NCBI GenBank assembly: GCA_017527905.1
Contig: JAFXPK010000009.1
Span: forward strand, 1-56,379
From: Paludibacteraceae bacterium
Lineage (GTDB): Bacteria > Bacteroidota > Bacteroidia > Bacteroidales > Paludibacteraceae
Direction: 5' to 3'
DNA length: 56,379 nucleotides
Positions within the stretch are counted from its first letter, which is position 1; every line of letters starts with the position of its first letter. Of this stretch, positions 1 to 8,597 are shown piece after piece. A model generated the notes under the pieces. That model did not search any database. It saw only the letters and a program-made list of their open reading frames with translations, and was not told the DNA's origin. The translations under genes and the position numbers were made by a program.

Positions 1-86
1 ACATGATATTAACAACACTAACAAGTAGCAAAATCAAAACTTTAAATATATTCATAATAATAATCTACATAAAACACGGCGATTCC

Positions 87-689
87 TCACAGAATCCCCG
101 CGAATTCGAACATCTTGCGATATGCCTCCACCTTCTTCTCCAGACTCAGCGGATAGGCGCGCGAGGAGGAGGGCAGGCGAAACAAAACAGTGTCGCCACA
201 CAACGGAACATGGGCGCCGACCTTCGGCATATCCGGCAACAAGAAGGAGTCCATAAGGTTCTGCGTGGCCTTCTCACCCGTGGTGACCACCACCCTGCAG
301 GAGGGGATCTGCCCCAAGAGAGCCTCAACATCCGTCAGCTCCACCACTTCGAGGAACTTGTCCGAGGCATTCTCCTTCAGGCGTCTGACCGCCGTGGCCG
401 TGTCATAATAGGCGATGCCCGTCTGCTGGAGGAACGCCACGATGCGATCCAGGCAGAAACGCTTCCGACCGCTTTCCACGAAATAGTCCATCTCGCCGAA
501 AAAGAGCGACCCCATGATCCGCCAATGGTCATTGATGAAATTAGGGTAGAAGAAGTCCATGCTCCAACGGGCTCTCGGAGGCGGGAAACTGCCGAGGAAA
601 AGCACCTTCGCGGAGGGCGGCAAAAAGGGCTTCAGCGGATGATACTCCACCGAACCGGTCGATCGCTCAATATGTTGTAGGTCCAACAT
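87..689 (-). CDS. Uracil-DNA glycosylase superfamily protein
   Basis: A 200-residue soluble protein resembling the uracil-DNA glycosylase superfamily, which removes deaminated or mispaired bases from DNA. Residues 28-38 form a hydrophobic strand running into GSFPPP, which matches the motif-I water-activating loop of this superfamily; it is followed by an aromatic stretch with WSMDFFYPN (42-50), also typical of the Bacteroidota branch. The second half has the expected VVVTTGEKA strand-turn. I see no Fe-S cysteine cluster. The exact substrate (uracil, hypoxanthine or other) cannot be read from the sequence. It stands alone, with a -7 promoter box TATCTTTG at 734-741. The superfamily is likely; the specific enzyme is uncertain. 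Confidence 0.65.
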   Translation of the reverse strand: MLDLQHIERSTGSVEYHPLKPFLPPSAKVLFLGSFPPPRARWSMDFFYPNFINDHWRIMGSLFFGEMDYFVESGRKRFCLDRIVAFLQQTGIAYYDTATAVRRLKENASDKFLEVVELTDVEALLGQIPSCRVVVTTGEKATQNLMDSFLLPDMPKVGAHVPLCGDTVLFRLPSSSRAYPLSLEKKVEAYRKMFEFAGIL

Positions 690-733
690 TCTTAGACTTT
701 AGTCGTTTGCCCACACTTCGGGCATTGCGGGGA

Positions 734-741
734 CAAAGATA
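734..741 (-). promoter_or_regulatory. Bacteroidota -7 box (TATCTTTG) upstream of the glycosylase-like gene
   Basis: The minus strand reads TATCTTTG, a perfect TAnnTTTG match, 45 bases upstream of the start codon at 689. No TTTG -33 element is found at the expected 19-21 bp distance, so only the -7 half is supported. Confidence 0.4.
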
Positions 742-871
742 CGATTAATCCTTTAGGGTTGCGCATAGGGAGGCTTTTCGTGTCGCGCTATTAATTAAAC
801 GTACTTTTTACGTTTATTTTATTGATAATAGATAAAAAACAAGAGATTGACGGAATATTTTAAAAGAAATG

Positions 872-904
872 TTTGGCGGAGTAAAATACGATGCAATATA
901 TTTG
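872..904 (+). promoter_or_regulatory. Bacteroidota promoter for the tandem lipoprotein genes
   Basis: TTTG at 872-875 is followed after 21 bp by TATATTTG at 897-904, matching the Bacteroidota sigma-ABfr consensus (TTTG, 19-21 bp, TAnnTTTG). Transcription would start near 911, leaving a leader of about 90 bases before the ATG at 1001. Confidence 0.65.
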
Positions 905-1000
905 TGTAACATTTAAACATTAATACAAACAGAAACTCCAAGGCGGTTAACGGACCTTACGTCAGGGAGGAGGAAAAGAAGGTCCACAAAAAAAAGAATT

Positions 1001-1576
1001 ATGAGAAAAATTTTCACGTACAACAAATTCGCCTGCTTCACGGCGGCGTTAGCGACAATGTTCGTCCTCTCCTCTTGCGGCGACGATGACGACGACAACA
1101 ACACATGTAACTGCGACAACAACGGACTGTACACCAACATCGTGGATAAAGCGATTGTGGCGGACGAAAAGGATGTGATGGTGAATTGGCTACAAGTTTC
1201 CAGCAAAGAATACATGGTTTCAGGCGGGAAAGCCACTTTTTCCTACGAATTAGACTATATAAAACACAGCAGCTACTTCTACATTATGGATGGTGGGAAT
1301 GGATTATATGGGCAAATAAACATATTTCAAGGAGAGCTAGAGAAAGAGTTTTATAGTTCATGGAAATATAACAACGGATACATCTACATGTACGACACAT
1401 ACGAAGTCGAACAATATGCCATCATTTCATTAACCAGCGACGAAATGGTTCTTAGACGAAGGACAGGAGACGAAACGATTGGGGCCTATGAGGACAGAAC
1501 ATACAAAAGAATCAACGGATCCATCGATGATTACATCCAACAAAAAATAGAAGAACGAGAAGCTAACATCTACTAA
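1001..1576 (+). CDS. Acidic-N-terminus surface lipoprotein (paralog 1)
   Basis: A 191-residue lipoprotein of unknown function. Residues 1-25 are a signal peptide and Cys26 lies in the lipobox LSSC. It is followed by GDDDDDNN and then CNC. An acidic run right after the lipidated cysteine resembles the Bacteroidota lipoprotein export signal, so surface exposure is likely (inference). The rest looks like a small beta-rich domain with the family signature WKYNNGYIYMY, DEMVLRRRTGDET and a C-terminal helix. It is followed 11 bases later by a close paralog, and a third copy lies at 10014-10574. A perfect promoter precedes it. I do not recognise a named domain; a lipocalin-like small fold is possible but unproven. 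Confidence 0.8.
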   Translation: MRKIFTYNKFACFTAALATMFVLSSCGDDDDDNNTCNCDNNGLYTNIVDKAIVADEKDVMVNWLQVSSKEYMVSGGKATFSYELDYIKHSSYFYIMDGGNGLYGQINIFQGELEKEFYSSWKYNNGYIYMYDTYEVEQYAIISLTSDEMVLRRRTGDETIGAYEDRTYKRINGSIDDYIQQKIEEREANIY

Positions 1577-1587
1577 AAAAGAAAAAC

Positions 1588-2148
1588 ATGTCAAAATATT
1601 TCACGTACAATAAATTCGCTTGCTTCGTAACAGCGATAGCGGCAATGTTCATCTTCTCCTCTTGCGGCGATGATGACGACGATGACAACAGTTGCAACTG
1701 CAACAACAACGGACGGTACACCAACACTGTGGACAAAGCAGTCATAGTGGACAAGAAGGATGTGATGGCAAACTGGATAATGGTTTCCGCAAAAGATTAT
1801 GCGATTTCAAAAGGCAAGCACACTGTGACTTTCAGTAAAAATTACAATAGCGGGAACTCTTGTATACTTAATGGAGAAAATGGGATATATCAGGAAATAA
1901 GTGACGGCGAATTATCCGAAAACGAAGCTAGAACCTCATGGAAATATGACAATGGACATATTATCATATATTACTCATCTGAAGTTATTTATTATACCAT
2001 CGTATCCTTCTCCGGGGACGAAATGGTTCTAAGGTTACGAACAGGAGACGAAACGACTGGCATGTACAGTGATGAAACTTTCAAAAGAATTGACGGTCCC
2101 ATAGAGGAGTACCTGAAACAATACCAGAAAGAAGATCCCGGTTACTAA
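1588..2148 (+). CDS. Acidic-N-terminus surface lipoprotein (paralog 2)
   Basis: A 186-residue paralog of the preceding gene, starting 11 bases after its stop and so presumably co-transcribed from the promoter at 872-904. The signal peptide is nearly the same (FTYNKFACF shared), with the lipidated Cys26 followed by GDDDDDDNSCNCNNN. The body keeps the family pattern: VDKAVIVDKKDVMANW after the cysteines, WKYDNGHIIIYY in the middle, DEMVLRLRTGDETTG near the end and a final YLKQYQK helix. The central part (about residues 70-110) differs most from paralog 1, suggesting divergence of a binding face after tandem duplication. Function unknown. A terminator hairpin follows at 2164. Confidence 0.8.
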   Translation: MSKYFTYNKFACFVTAIAAMFIFSSCGDDDDDDNSCNCNNNGRYTNTVDKAVIVDKKDVMANWIMVSAKDYAISKGKHTVTFSKNYNSGNSCILNGENGIYQEISDGELSENEARTSWKYDNGHIIIYYSSEVIYYTIVSFSGDEMVLRLRTGDETTGMYSDETFKRIDGPIEEYLKQYQKEDPGY

Positions 2149-2163
2149 CCCAAACATAAAACG

Positions 2164-2196
2164 AAAGGCGAATCACCCCGATCCGCCTTTTTTATT
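2164..2196 (+). terminator. Rho-independent terminator after the lipoprotein pair
   Basis: Arms at 2164-2174 and 2180-2190 pair with one mismatch (AAAGGCG against CGCCTTT at the base) and are followed by a run of seven T. It lies 15 bases after the lipoprotein stop and in front of a convergent minus-strand gene. Confidence 0.75.
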
Positions 2197-2231
2197 GTCC
2201 TAGCAATCAATTAATTCCCAACTTTTAATTT

Positions 2232-2702
2232 TTAATTCTCCAAGTAATTCAACAGTCCCTCGCAAGCATCCTCCAGCAAATCCATCACATGGGTGAAGCC
2301 AGCCGAGCCGCCATAATAGGGGTCCGGCACGTAAGTATCATGCATGAGGATGCAGAACTCGGTCATCTGGTGAATCTTCCTGCGTTGCTCGTCGGTGTGG
2401 GTCTTGTCCATCAGCGACTCCACATTATCGTCGTCCATCCCCACGATGATATCAAAATCGTCGAAGTCAGAGAAGAGGACCGATCGCGAGATGGAGGTCA
2501 CATCATAGCCCCGCACCTTCGCGGCGGCGATCATACGCGGGTCGGCAGGCTCGCCCGCATGGTAGTTCAGGATACCGGCGGAGTCCACCATGTAGCGGTC
2601 CGCCAAGCCTTTGCGCTCCAACAACGCCTTCATCACAGCCTCAGCGGCAGCGGAACGGCAGATATTGCCCAAGCAGACAAAAAGAATGCGTTTCTTTCCC
2701 AT
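2232..2702 (-). CDS. Low-molecular-weight protein-tyrosine phosphatase
   Basis: A 156-residue cytoplasmic phosphatase of the LMW-PTP family, normal length. The phosphate-binding loop near the N-terminus is CLGNICRS, with nucleophile Cys10 and Arg16 (C-x5-R). The usual following proline is replaced by alanine (CRSA). The general acid is Asp127 in DPYYGG. It probably removes phosphate from phosphotyrosine or small phospho-compounds; some relatives partner with tyrosine kinases of capsule export, but no such kinase is nearby. It starts 9 bases after the stop of the RNA helicase gene on the same strand, so the two are probably co-transcribed. Confidence 0.92.
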   Translation of the reverse strand: MGKKRILFVCLGNICRSAAAEAVMKALLERKGLADRYMVDSAGILNYHAGEPADPRMIAAAKVRGYDVTSISRSVLFSDFDDFDIIVGMDDDNVESLMDKTHTDEQRRKIHQMTEFCILMHDTYVPDPYYGGSAGFTHVMDLLEDACEGLLNYLEN

Positions 2703-2711
2703 CCTCTACGG

Positions 2712-4022
2712 TTATTGGTTGTGACCTGGGTTCTTACGTCTATGGTGGTGCGCTCCCCCACTCTTCTTAGGGGCGTCGCCCGGATTGCCACCCTTCGCGC
2801 CATTTCCTTTCGGACGGTGGTGGAACTTACGTCCATCCCCGCCATGTCTGGAGCGTCCGCCATCCTTCTTCGGGTTATAGGCAGGCGCCTCACCCAAGCC
2901 TTCCGGCAACGGATATTTCTCTACCTCCTTCTGGAGGAACTTCTCAATACGTTGGAAACGAAGCTGGTCCATCTCGGAGATGAAAGTGATGCCGGCACCC
3001 TCCTTCTGGGCACGGGCCGTACGTCCGATACGGTGGATATAGTCCTCCGCGTCATGCGGCACGTCGTAGTTGAGCACCACATCGACGTTCTCGATGTCGA
3101 TACCCCTCGATATGATGTCGGTAGCCACAAGGATATTTACCTTACCGCTCTTGAAGTCGAGCAATGCCTGGTCGCGCTCCGGCTGTTCCAGGTCCGAATG
3201 AATCTCCACCGCGCGCAGTTTCATTCTACGCAGGCTACGGGCCACCTCCTTCACCTTCTGCTTGGAGGAGGAGAATACGATGATCTTCTCGTCTTTCTTA
3301 TCGGCGAACAGGGATTGAACCAGAGCGAGCTTCTGCGTCTCATAGCAAACATACGCACCCTGCGTGACGCCATCCGCCGGTTTGGAGGTGGCGATGTTCA
3401 CCATGACCGGATCACGGAGAATCGACTCCGCCAGCTTCTTGATCTTAGGCGGCATGGTGGCAGAGAACATGATGGTTTGCCTATCCGCAGGAAGTTTTTT
3501 CACGATTTGTATGATGTCGTCGAAGAAACCCATGTCGAGCATACGGTCCGCCTCGTCGAGCACGAAGTAGCTGACCCGTGAGAAGTCCACGTTGTCCAGA
3601 CTGATGTGGGAGATCAGACGTCCCGGCGTCGCCACGACGAAATCAGCGCCCAACTGCATGGCGCGCTTCTGCTGGTCCCAAGCCCCCGCGTCATTTCCTC
3701 CATAGACCGCCACCGAGGAGATCGGAAGGAAATAGGAGAAGCCCTCCAACTGCTGGTCAATCTGCTGCGCCAGCTCGCGCGTAGGCGACATGATGATCGC
3801 GTTCACAGCATCCTCAGGATGTTTCTCCTTCAACATCTTATTCAACAATGGGAGGAGGAAAGCGGCCGTCTTACCCGTACCCGTCTGAGCACACGCTATC
3901 ACATCCTTACCTTCCATGATCACAGGAATCGCTTGTTCCTGCACTGGAGTCATCTCCTTGAAATTCATCACGTTCAGACCGTCCATCAAGGCGGGCTCCA
4001 AATTCAATTCTTCAAACTTCAT
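2712..4022 (-). CDS. DEAD-box ATP-dependent RNA helicase (RhlE-like)
   Basis: A 436-residue RNA helicase that unwinds RNA duplexes using ATP. Visible motifs: Q motif region with TPVQEQAIP (25-33), motif I AQTGTGKT (45-52), PTRELA (80-85), motif II DEAD (156-159), motif III SAT (187-189), and HRIGRTAR in the second RecA-like domain. The last 65 or so residues are a basic, Gly/His-rich tail (KKDGGRSRHGG and similar), typical of RNA-binding extensions in RhlE-type proteins and probably used in ribosome assembly or mRNA turnover. The start is clear. A box-like TAACTTCG lies at 4061-4068 upstream. priA ends 68 bases upstream on the same strand. Confidence 0.95.
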   Translation of the reverse strand: MKFEELNLEPALMDGLNVMNFKEMTPVQEQAIPVIMEGKDVIACAQTGTGKTAAFLLPLLNKMLKEKHPEDAVNAIIMSPTRELAQQIDQQLEGFSYFLPISSVAVYGGNDAGAWDQQKRAMQLGADFVVATPGRLISHISLDNVDFSRVSYFVLDEADRMLDMGFFDDIIQIVKKLPADRQTIMFSATMPPKIKKLAESILRDPVMVNIATSKPADGVTQGAYVCYETQKLALVQSLFADKKDEKIIVFSSSKQKVKEVARSLRRMKLRAVEIHSDLEQPERDQALLDFKSGKVNILVATDIISRGIDIENVDVVLNYDVPHDAEDYIHRIGRTARAQKEGAGITFISEMDQLRFQRIEKFLQKEVEKYPLPEGLGEAPAYNPKKDGGRSRHGGDGRKFHHRPKGNGAKGGNPGDAPKKSGGAHHHRRKNPGHNQ

Positions 4023-4090
4023 TATAAACTATATTCTGCTCTGTTCTTCCAAAATTTCCGCGAAGTTAATCAAAAAATATGGGAAAGATA

Positions 4091-6547
4091 TCACATCGGG
4101 TCCACATCTACTTGAATATAAACAGATTTATGTGCGGGATGGGCCAACGTCAGATTGGTCAGTTCGCGTAACATTCCCTTGGCCTTCTCGACCGACGCCC
4201 GCAGCTCCACCTTCAGCATCACCTTCAGGATATAGAGGTTCTGGATCCTGGCCACGACAGGCTTGTCAGGGCCATAGACACGGTCGCCGAACGACTGTCG
4301 CATAAGCGTGGCGAGGTAATTCGCCGCACTGTTCACGGGCGCATATTCTTTCCCTTTTATATAAATATAAATCAAACGATAATAAGGCGGGTACTTGAAC
4401 GCCGCCCGATCATTCATCTGCACGTTGAACATGGAGGTGTAATCATTGTTCCGCACCTGCCGTATCACGGGATGGTCCGGTTCGGAGGTCTGGATGACCA
4501 CGATGCCTCGGTTGTTCTTTCTTCCCGCCCGTCCGCTCACCTGCGCCATCATCTGGTACGCACGCTCGAAAGCGCGGAAGTCGGGATAGTTCAGCAAAGA
4601 GTCCGCATCTAGGATGCCGACCACACGCACCCGTTCGAAGTCCAAGCCCTTGGATATGATCTGGGTGCCGACAAGGATATCGATCGCGCCCTCCTCGAAG
4701 TCATGGATGATCTTCTCGTAGTTCTTACGGGACTTCGCCACATCCAGGTCCAGGCGCACCACACGCACGCCAGGAAAGATCTCCGCTATCTCCTCCTCGA
4801 TCTTCTCCGTACCGAACCCGCGGGGCTCCAACTCAGGCGTTTCACAGGCTGGGCACAACGTAGGCACGTTCATCGTGTAGCCACAGTAGTGGCAAACCAA
4901 CTGATGGGTGGATTTATGGTAGGTCAAACTGATGTCGCAATTCTGGCAACGGGGCACGCAGCCACACGTCCTGCACATCATGAAAGGCGAGAAGCCTCGT
5001 CTGTTCTGGAACAGGATCACCTGCTCCTTCCGCTCCAAAGCCTTCCGCACCTGCTCGATGAGCATCGGGGAGAATACCCCCCGCACCATCTCCTTCTTGC
5101 GCCTCGCCTCCTTGACGTCCGCCACCATGACGTCCGGCAACTCGATGCCCTCGTACCGGGTCATCAACTCCACCAAGCCGAACTTGCCGGAGCGGGCGCA
5201 CTCATAGCTCTCCAACGAAGGCGTCGCGGAGCCTAGCAAAACCTTGGCCTCAGACATCTTCGCCAAGACGATCGCCGCATTGCGCGCATGATAGCGGGGA
5301 GCGGGGTCGAATTGCTTGTAGGTGTTCTCGTGTTCCTCGTCCACGATGACCAGCCCTAAGTTCTTGAACGGCAGGAATACGGAGGAACGAACGCCTAGAA
5401 TCACCTTGTACGATTTATCCTCCAAGAGATTCTTCCAAATCTCCACCCGCTCGTTGTCGGTGAACTTGGAATGGTAAACGCCCAACTGATTACCGAACAC
5501 ACGCCTCAACCGGTTGGTGATCTGCGTCGTCAAGGCAATCTCAGGCAAGAGGAACAAGACCTGACGACCCAGTTTCAGGGTCTCCTCTATCAGGTGTATA
5601 TAGATCTCCGTCTTACCGCTGGAGGTCACTCCATGCAGCAACACGACATCCTTCGACGTGAATGACTCCTTGATCTCTTCGTACGCGCGTTGCTGCACAT
5701 CGGAGAGGGGATGAGTAAGAGCGCTCTCGTAGGGAGCCTCCTCGATTCGGTCCACATCCTTCTTGTAGAGCTCGAAGATGCCCTTCTCGACCATGGCGGT
5801 CAGGGCGGCTGGCGACACCTTCGCGTCCAGCAGCGCCTTTTTGGAGACCTCCTTGCGACGCTGCGGTTGCATGAAACAAGAGAGTTGGATGTAGATCATC
5901 AATAGTTCGGACTGCTTCTTCGCCCGTTCCAAGGCGTCGAACAAGGCGGATAGTTTCGCCTCCTCCATATACTCGGGGGATAGACGGACATAGGTCTCCA
6001 TCTTCGGTTTGTACTTCGCCTTGAGCTCCTCGCTCACGGAGACCGCCCCCATGTCCATCATGCGCTTCACCAGCGGGAGGACATTCTTCATACCCATCAG
6101 CTTATTCAGTTCGGCGACGGTATGTTCCTTGGCGGACAAGCAATCCAGGAGCAGCTGTTCACGCTCCTTCAGCGGAGCCTCCGCCTCGAAGTCCTCCACC
6201 AGCGAAATCGTCGTCTCGCTCTCCAGTTTCAGACCCGAAGGCACAGCCGCCTTAAAGACCTCGCCCAGCGTACACTGGTAATACGAGGCTATCCACTCCC
6301 AGAACTTGATCTGTTGGGGGCGCACGATCGGGGAAGCGTCCAGCACCCCGATCACCTCCTTCAGTTCCACGTTCTCGGGAGGTGTGAAACGCACACCGTA
6401 GACCAGCGCCGTGTAGAACTTCGAGCGGCCGAACGGCACGATCACACGCATGCCCACCTTCACCTCACCCGCCATCTCCTCCGGCAGGATATAGGTGAAA
6501 GTTCCGCCCAACGGTAACGGCAAAATAGTCTCGATGTACGTTGTCAT
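4091..6547 (-). CDS. priA: Primosomal replication restart helicase PriA
   Basis: An 818-residue DNA helicase that recognises stalled or repaired replication forks and reloads the replisome. The N-terminal DNA-binding domain (PLGGTFTY, about 12-19) is present. The helicase core has Walker A GVTSSGKT (306-313), the DEEH box (403-406) and GSATPS (439-444). Eight cysteines at 525, 528, 534, 537, 552, 555, 565 and 568 form the two zinc sites characteristic of PriA, and a QVSGRAGR motif follows. Length is slightly above the 730-residue E. coli protein, as usual in Bacteroidota. Complete, no anomaly. It lies between the WG-repeat gene and the RNA helicase gene on the same strand. Confidence 0.97.
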   Translation of the reverse strand: MTTYIETILPLPLGGTFTYILPEEMAGEVKVGMRVIVPFGRSKFYTALVYGVRFTPPENVELKEVIGVLDASPIVRPQQIKFWEWIASYYQCTLGEVFKAAVPSGLKLESETTISLVEDFEAEAPLKEREQLLLDCLSAKEHTVAELNKLMGMKNVLPLVKRMMDMGAVSVSEELKAKYKPKMETYVRLSPEYMEEAKLSALFDALERAKKQSELLMIYIQLSCFMQPQRRKEVSKKALLDAKVSPAALTAMVEKGIFELYKKDVDRIEEAPYESALTHPLSDVQQRAYEEIKESFTSKDVVLLHGVTSSGKTEIYIHLIEETLKLGRQVLFLLPEIALTTQITNRLRRVFGNQLGVYHSKFTDNERVEIWKNLLEDKSYKVILGVRSSVFLPFKNLGLVIVDEEHENTYKQFDPAPRYHARNAAIVLAKMSEAKVLLGSATPSLESYECARSGKFGLVELMTRYEGIELPDVMVADVKEARRKKEMVRGVFSPMLIEQVRKALERKEQVILFQNRRGFSPFMMCRTCGCVPRCQNCDISLTYHKSTHQLVCHYCGYTMNVPTLCPACETPELEPRGFGTEKIEEEIAEIFPGVRVVRLDLDVAKSRKNYEKIIHDFEEGAIDILVGTQIISKGLDFERVRVVGILDADSLLNYPDFRAFERAYQMMAQVSGRAGRKNNRGIVVIQTSEPDHPVIRQVRNNDYTSMFNVQMNDRAAFKYPPYYRLIYIYIKGKEYAPVNSAANYLATLMRQSFGDRVYGPDKPVVARIQNLYILKVMLKVELRASVEKAKGMLRELTNLTLAHPAHKSVYIQVDVDPM

Positions 6548-6582
6548 CTCCTAAAATCACAAAGGCATAGAAGCCCTAACCA

Positions 6583-8472
6583 TTAACGACGAATCGGTAT
6601 CCACTGCACCTTAGCCGCTTTGGAAAGAGGCAACAATGATTCGCCCATCTTGTTGATGAAGCCCTTCTTCGAGCCTACACGGACAATAGCCGTGCCCTGC
6701 TCGCTGATTTCGATGCCATCATAGATGCAAGGAACAACAATCTCGCCCTTGCCGTTAATGAGTCCCCACTTGCCGACCACCTTCACAGGAGCCAAACCAT
6801 CAACATAATTAGCGCCGAAATCATCGAAGATGTAAGGCGTAACGCTTTCCTTGCCGGAGGTCTCGTCCTCGAATACAAGCGCCTTCATGCCGTTCTTCTC
6901 TTTCGTGACGACAGGTTGCTCGTCCATGGATTGGCGGATGCTCTTACGGTTGGCAGGGGTTTGGTTATCCACCACCTGACCCTTCTTGTCAATGTAGATC
7001 ACAGCGCCATTCTGTTTCACCCTGGCCAAACCATTGCGGAAAGCGAGCGCCTCGTCGTATTGACACTTGATCACTTCCTTACCCCTTATGTCGATGAAGC
7101 CATACTTGCCGGCACGGGATACTGGAATAGGGTCGCCCGGCAGGGAGCGGAGGTATGACCATTTTTCCCTGATGTCAGAGAAAGTATATTCATATTTCAA
7201 CGAAGAGATCTCCTTCAACGACTCGTTCACAAAGCCCCATTTGCCTTTTCTTTGCACAGGGCACACACCGTTCACGAAGGCAAGCGCATCGTCATAAGCT
7301 GGGGAAGCGATCACCTTGCCGGTACGGTCGATGAAGTTCCAAACCATCTTATCCTTCTTCTTCTCCTCCACAGCGGTGACGTTAGCGGCATTGAACGGAC
7401 GGGCATCCTCGAACTGGCAAGGAATCACCACCTTACCCGAAGCATCCGCGAAACCCTTCTTGCCGTCCTTCTCGATCATGATCAGCTGGCTACCCTCTTT
7501 GCCGATAGACTGGTACTCGCAAGGGAGAATCTCCTTCCCATCCACATCGTAGGCACCATAACCCGTTGATTTCTTGATGATGAAATAGGAAACCGGGCCT
7601 CTGAACGGACCTGATATCTGGTCATAAGAGCAAGGGACCACCTCTTTGCCCTTGATGGAGACCACGCCGAAGCGTTTTTCGTTGCCCTCCTTCTTCATCA
7701 CGATGGAGTAGCCATCCACGAACGGCCACGCATCGTCATAAGGAGTCTCCGCCAACTGGTATGAGGTCCTCGCGAAGCTTGCTTCAGCGGTTTGGAACGA
7801 TGTCGGCATTGACAGCTGAGGCTCAGCGTCGCCCTCCGACAGGTTACCGATGATCTCACCCTTTTTGTTGATGAAGACACCCACACCATTCTTCTTCACG
7901 GCGCAACGGCCATCCTCCATGAAGGCAGGTTGACCCGCATTGTCGAATTGGAAAGGGATAGCTATGATACCAAACTTATCGATGAAGCCGATAGAGTCCT
8001 GGTCGCCCACCACAGCGGCCAATCCGAAGGAGAAGGAGCATACCCTCTTGTAACCGAAAGCGATCACGTTCTCGCCCTTCTTATCGATGAATCCCCACAT
8101 CTTATCCTTCTTCACAGCGGCCAATCCGTCATCGAACGGTCTAGCCTCCTCGAACTGGCAAGGGATCACCTCCTCCAGCTTCGTGTTCAAGTAGCCATAC
8201 TTGCCATTCTTCTTCACGATCATAAGACCATCGCGGAAACGGTACGTCTCGATGTCCCTCTCCTTGTCATAAGTAGGAGGCAGGGCCAACTCTCCGTCAT
8301 GATTGACGAAACCGATTTTACCGCTCACCACCACAGGCATGAGGTTTTCCTGAGGCATACCCACCTCCGGATAGCGCAGGGCCGCAATGCGCATGCCCAT
8401 AGTCACATCATTCTGTGAGAACGAAAGCGTCGCACAGAGCATAAAAATGTTTAGAAACAAATACTTCTTCAT
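6583..8472 (-). CDS. Exported WG-repeat protein
   Basis: A 629-residue exported protein consisting almost wholly of WG repeats (beta-hairpin units with the pattern GxWGFIDKxGxxVIPxxYDxxxxFxxGLAxV). A signal peptide occupies about residues 1-20 (MKKYLFLNIF... ending at FSQ). At least ten copies can be followed from KIGFVNHDG to SKKGFINKMG, separated by degenerate linkers at about residues 205-240 and 500-520. WG repeats are thought to make elongated solenoid-like surfaces; no catalytic motif is seen. Localisation is periplasmic or beyond (no lipobox, no sorting domain). It starts 125 bases after the ion-channel gene stop and ends 35 bases before priA. Function unknown. Confidence 0.85.
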   Translation of the reverse strand: MKKYLFLNIFMLCATLSFSQNDVTMGMRIAALRYPEVGMPQENLMPVVVSGKIGFVNHDGELALPPTYDKERDIETYRFRDGLMIVKKNGKYGYLNTKLEEVIPCQFEEARPFDDGLAAVKKDKMWGFIDKKGENVIAFGYKRVCSFSFGLAAVVGDQDSIGFIDKFGIIAIPFQFDNAGQPAFMEDGRCAVKKNGVGVFINKKGEIIGNLSEGDAEPQLSMPTSFQTAEASFARTSYQLAETPYDDAWPFVDGYSIVMKKEGNEKRFGVVSIKGKEVVPCSYDQISGPFRGPVSYFIIKKSTGYGAYDVDGKEILPCEYQSIGKEGSQLIMIEKDGKKGFADASGKVVIPCQFEDARPFNAANVTAVEEKKKDKMVWNFIDRTGKVIASPAYDDALAFVNGVCPVQRKGKWGFVNESLKEISSLKYEYTFSDIREKWSYLRSLPGDPIPVSRAGKYGFIDIRGKEVIKCQYDEALAFRNGLARVKQNGAVIYIDKKGQVVDNQTPANRKSIRQSMDEQPVVTKEKNGMKALVFEDETSGKESVTPYIFDDFGANYVDGLAPVKVVGKWGLINGKGEIVVPCIYDGIEISEQGTAIVRVGSKKGFINKMGESLLPLSKAAKVQWIPIRR

Positions 8473-8597
8473 GATACACTATACATTTAGATAATTCACA
8501 AATTCACAACAAAAGACGCAAGCCATCTAACCAGGGAACGTTTCCCGCATGGGTGAGCGATTACCGAGGCACAGGCGTTTCCGAAGAGTCCCCTCGG

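Larger units (their letters stand above)
690..1000. other. 311-bp intergenic region with two outward promoters
   Basis: This AT-rich gap separates the divergent glycosylase-like gene (minus) and the lipoprotein pair (plus). It holds a -7 box for the minus gene (734-741) and a full -33/-7 promoter for the plus genes (872-904). I see no credible coding sequence or RNA gene in it. Confidence 0.6.

Noticed and set aside
3..680. A 225-codon open frame on the plus strand at the left edge
   Set aside because: It mirrors the glycosylase-like gene, which has a sensible motif set and promoter; the plus frame has neither.
2289..3581. A 430-codon open frame on the plus strand over the phosphatase and RNA helicase genes
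   Set aside because: It covers parts of two clear minus-strand genes, has no recognisable motif and is rich in His/Arg.
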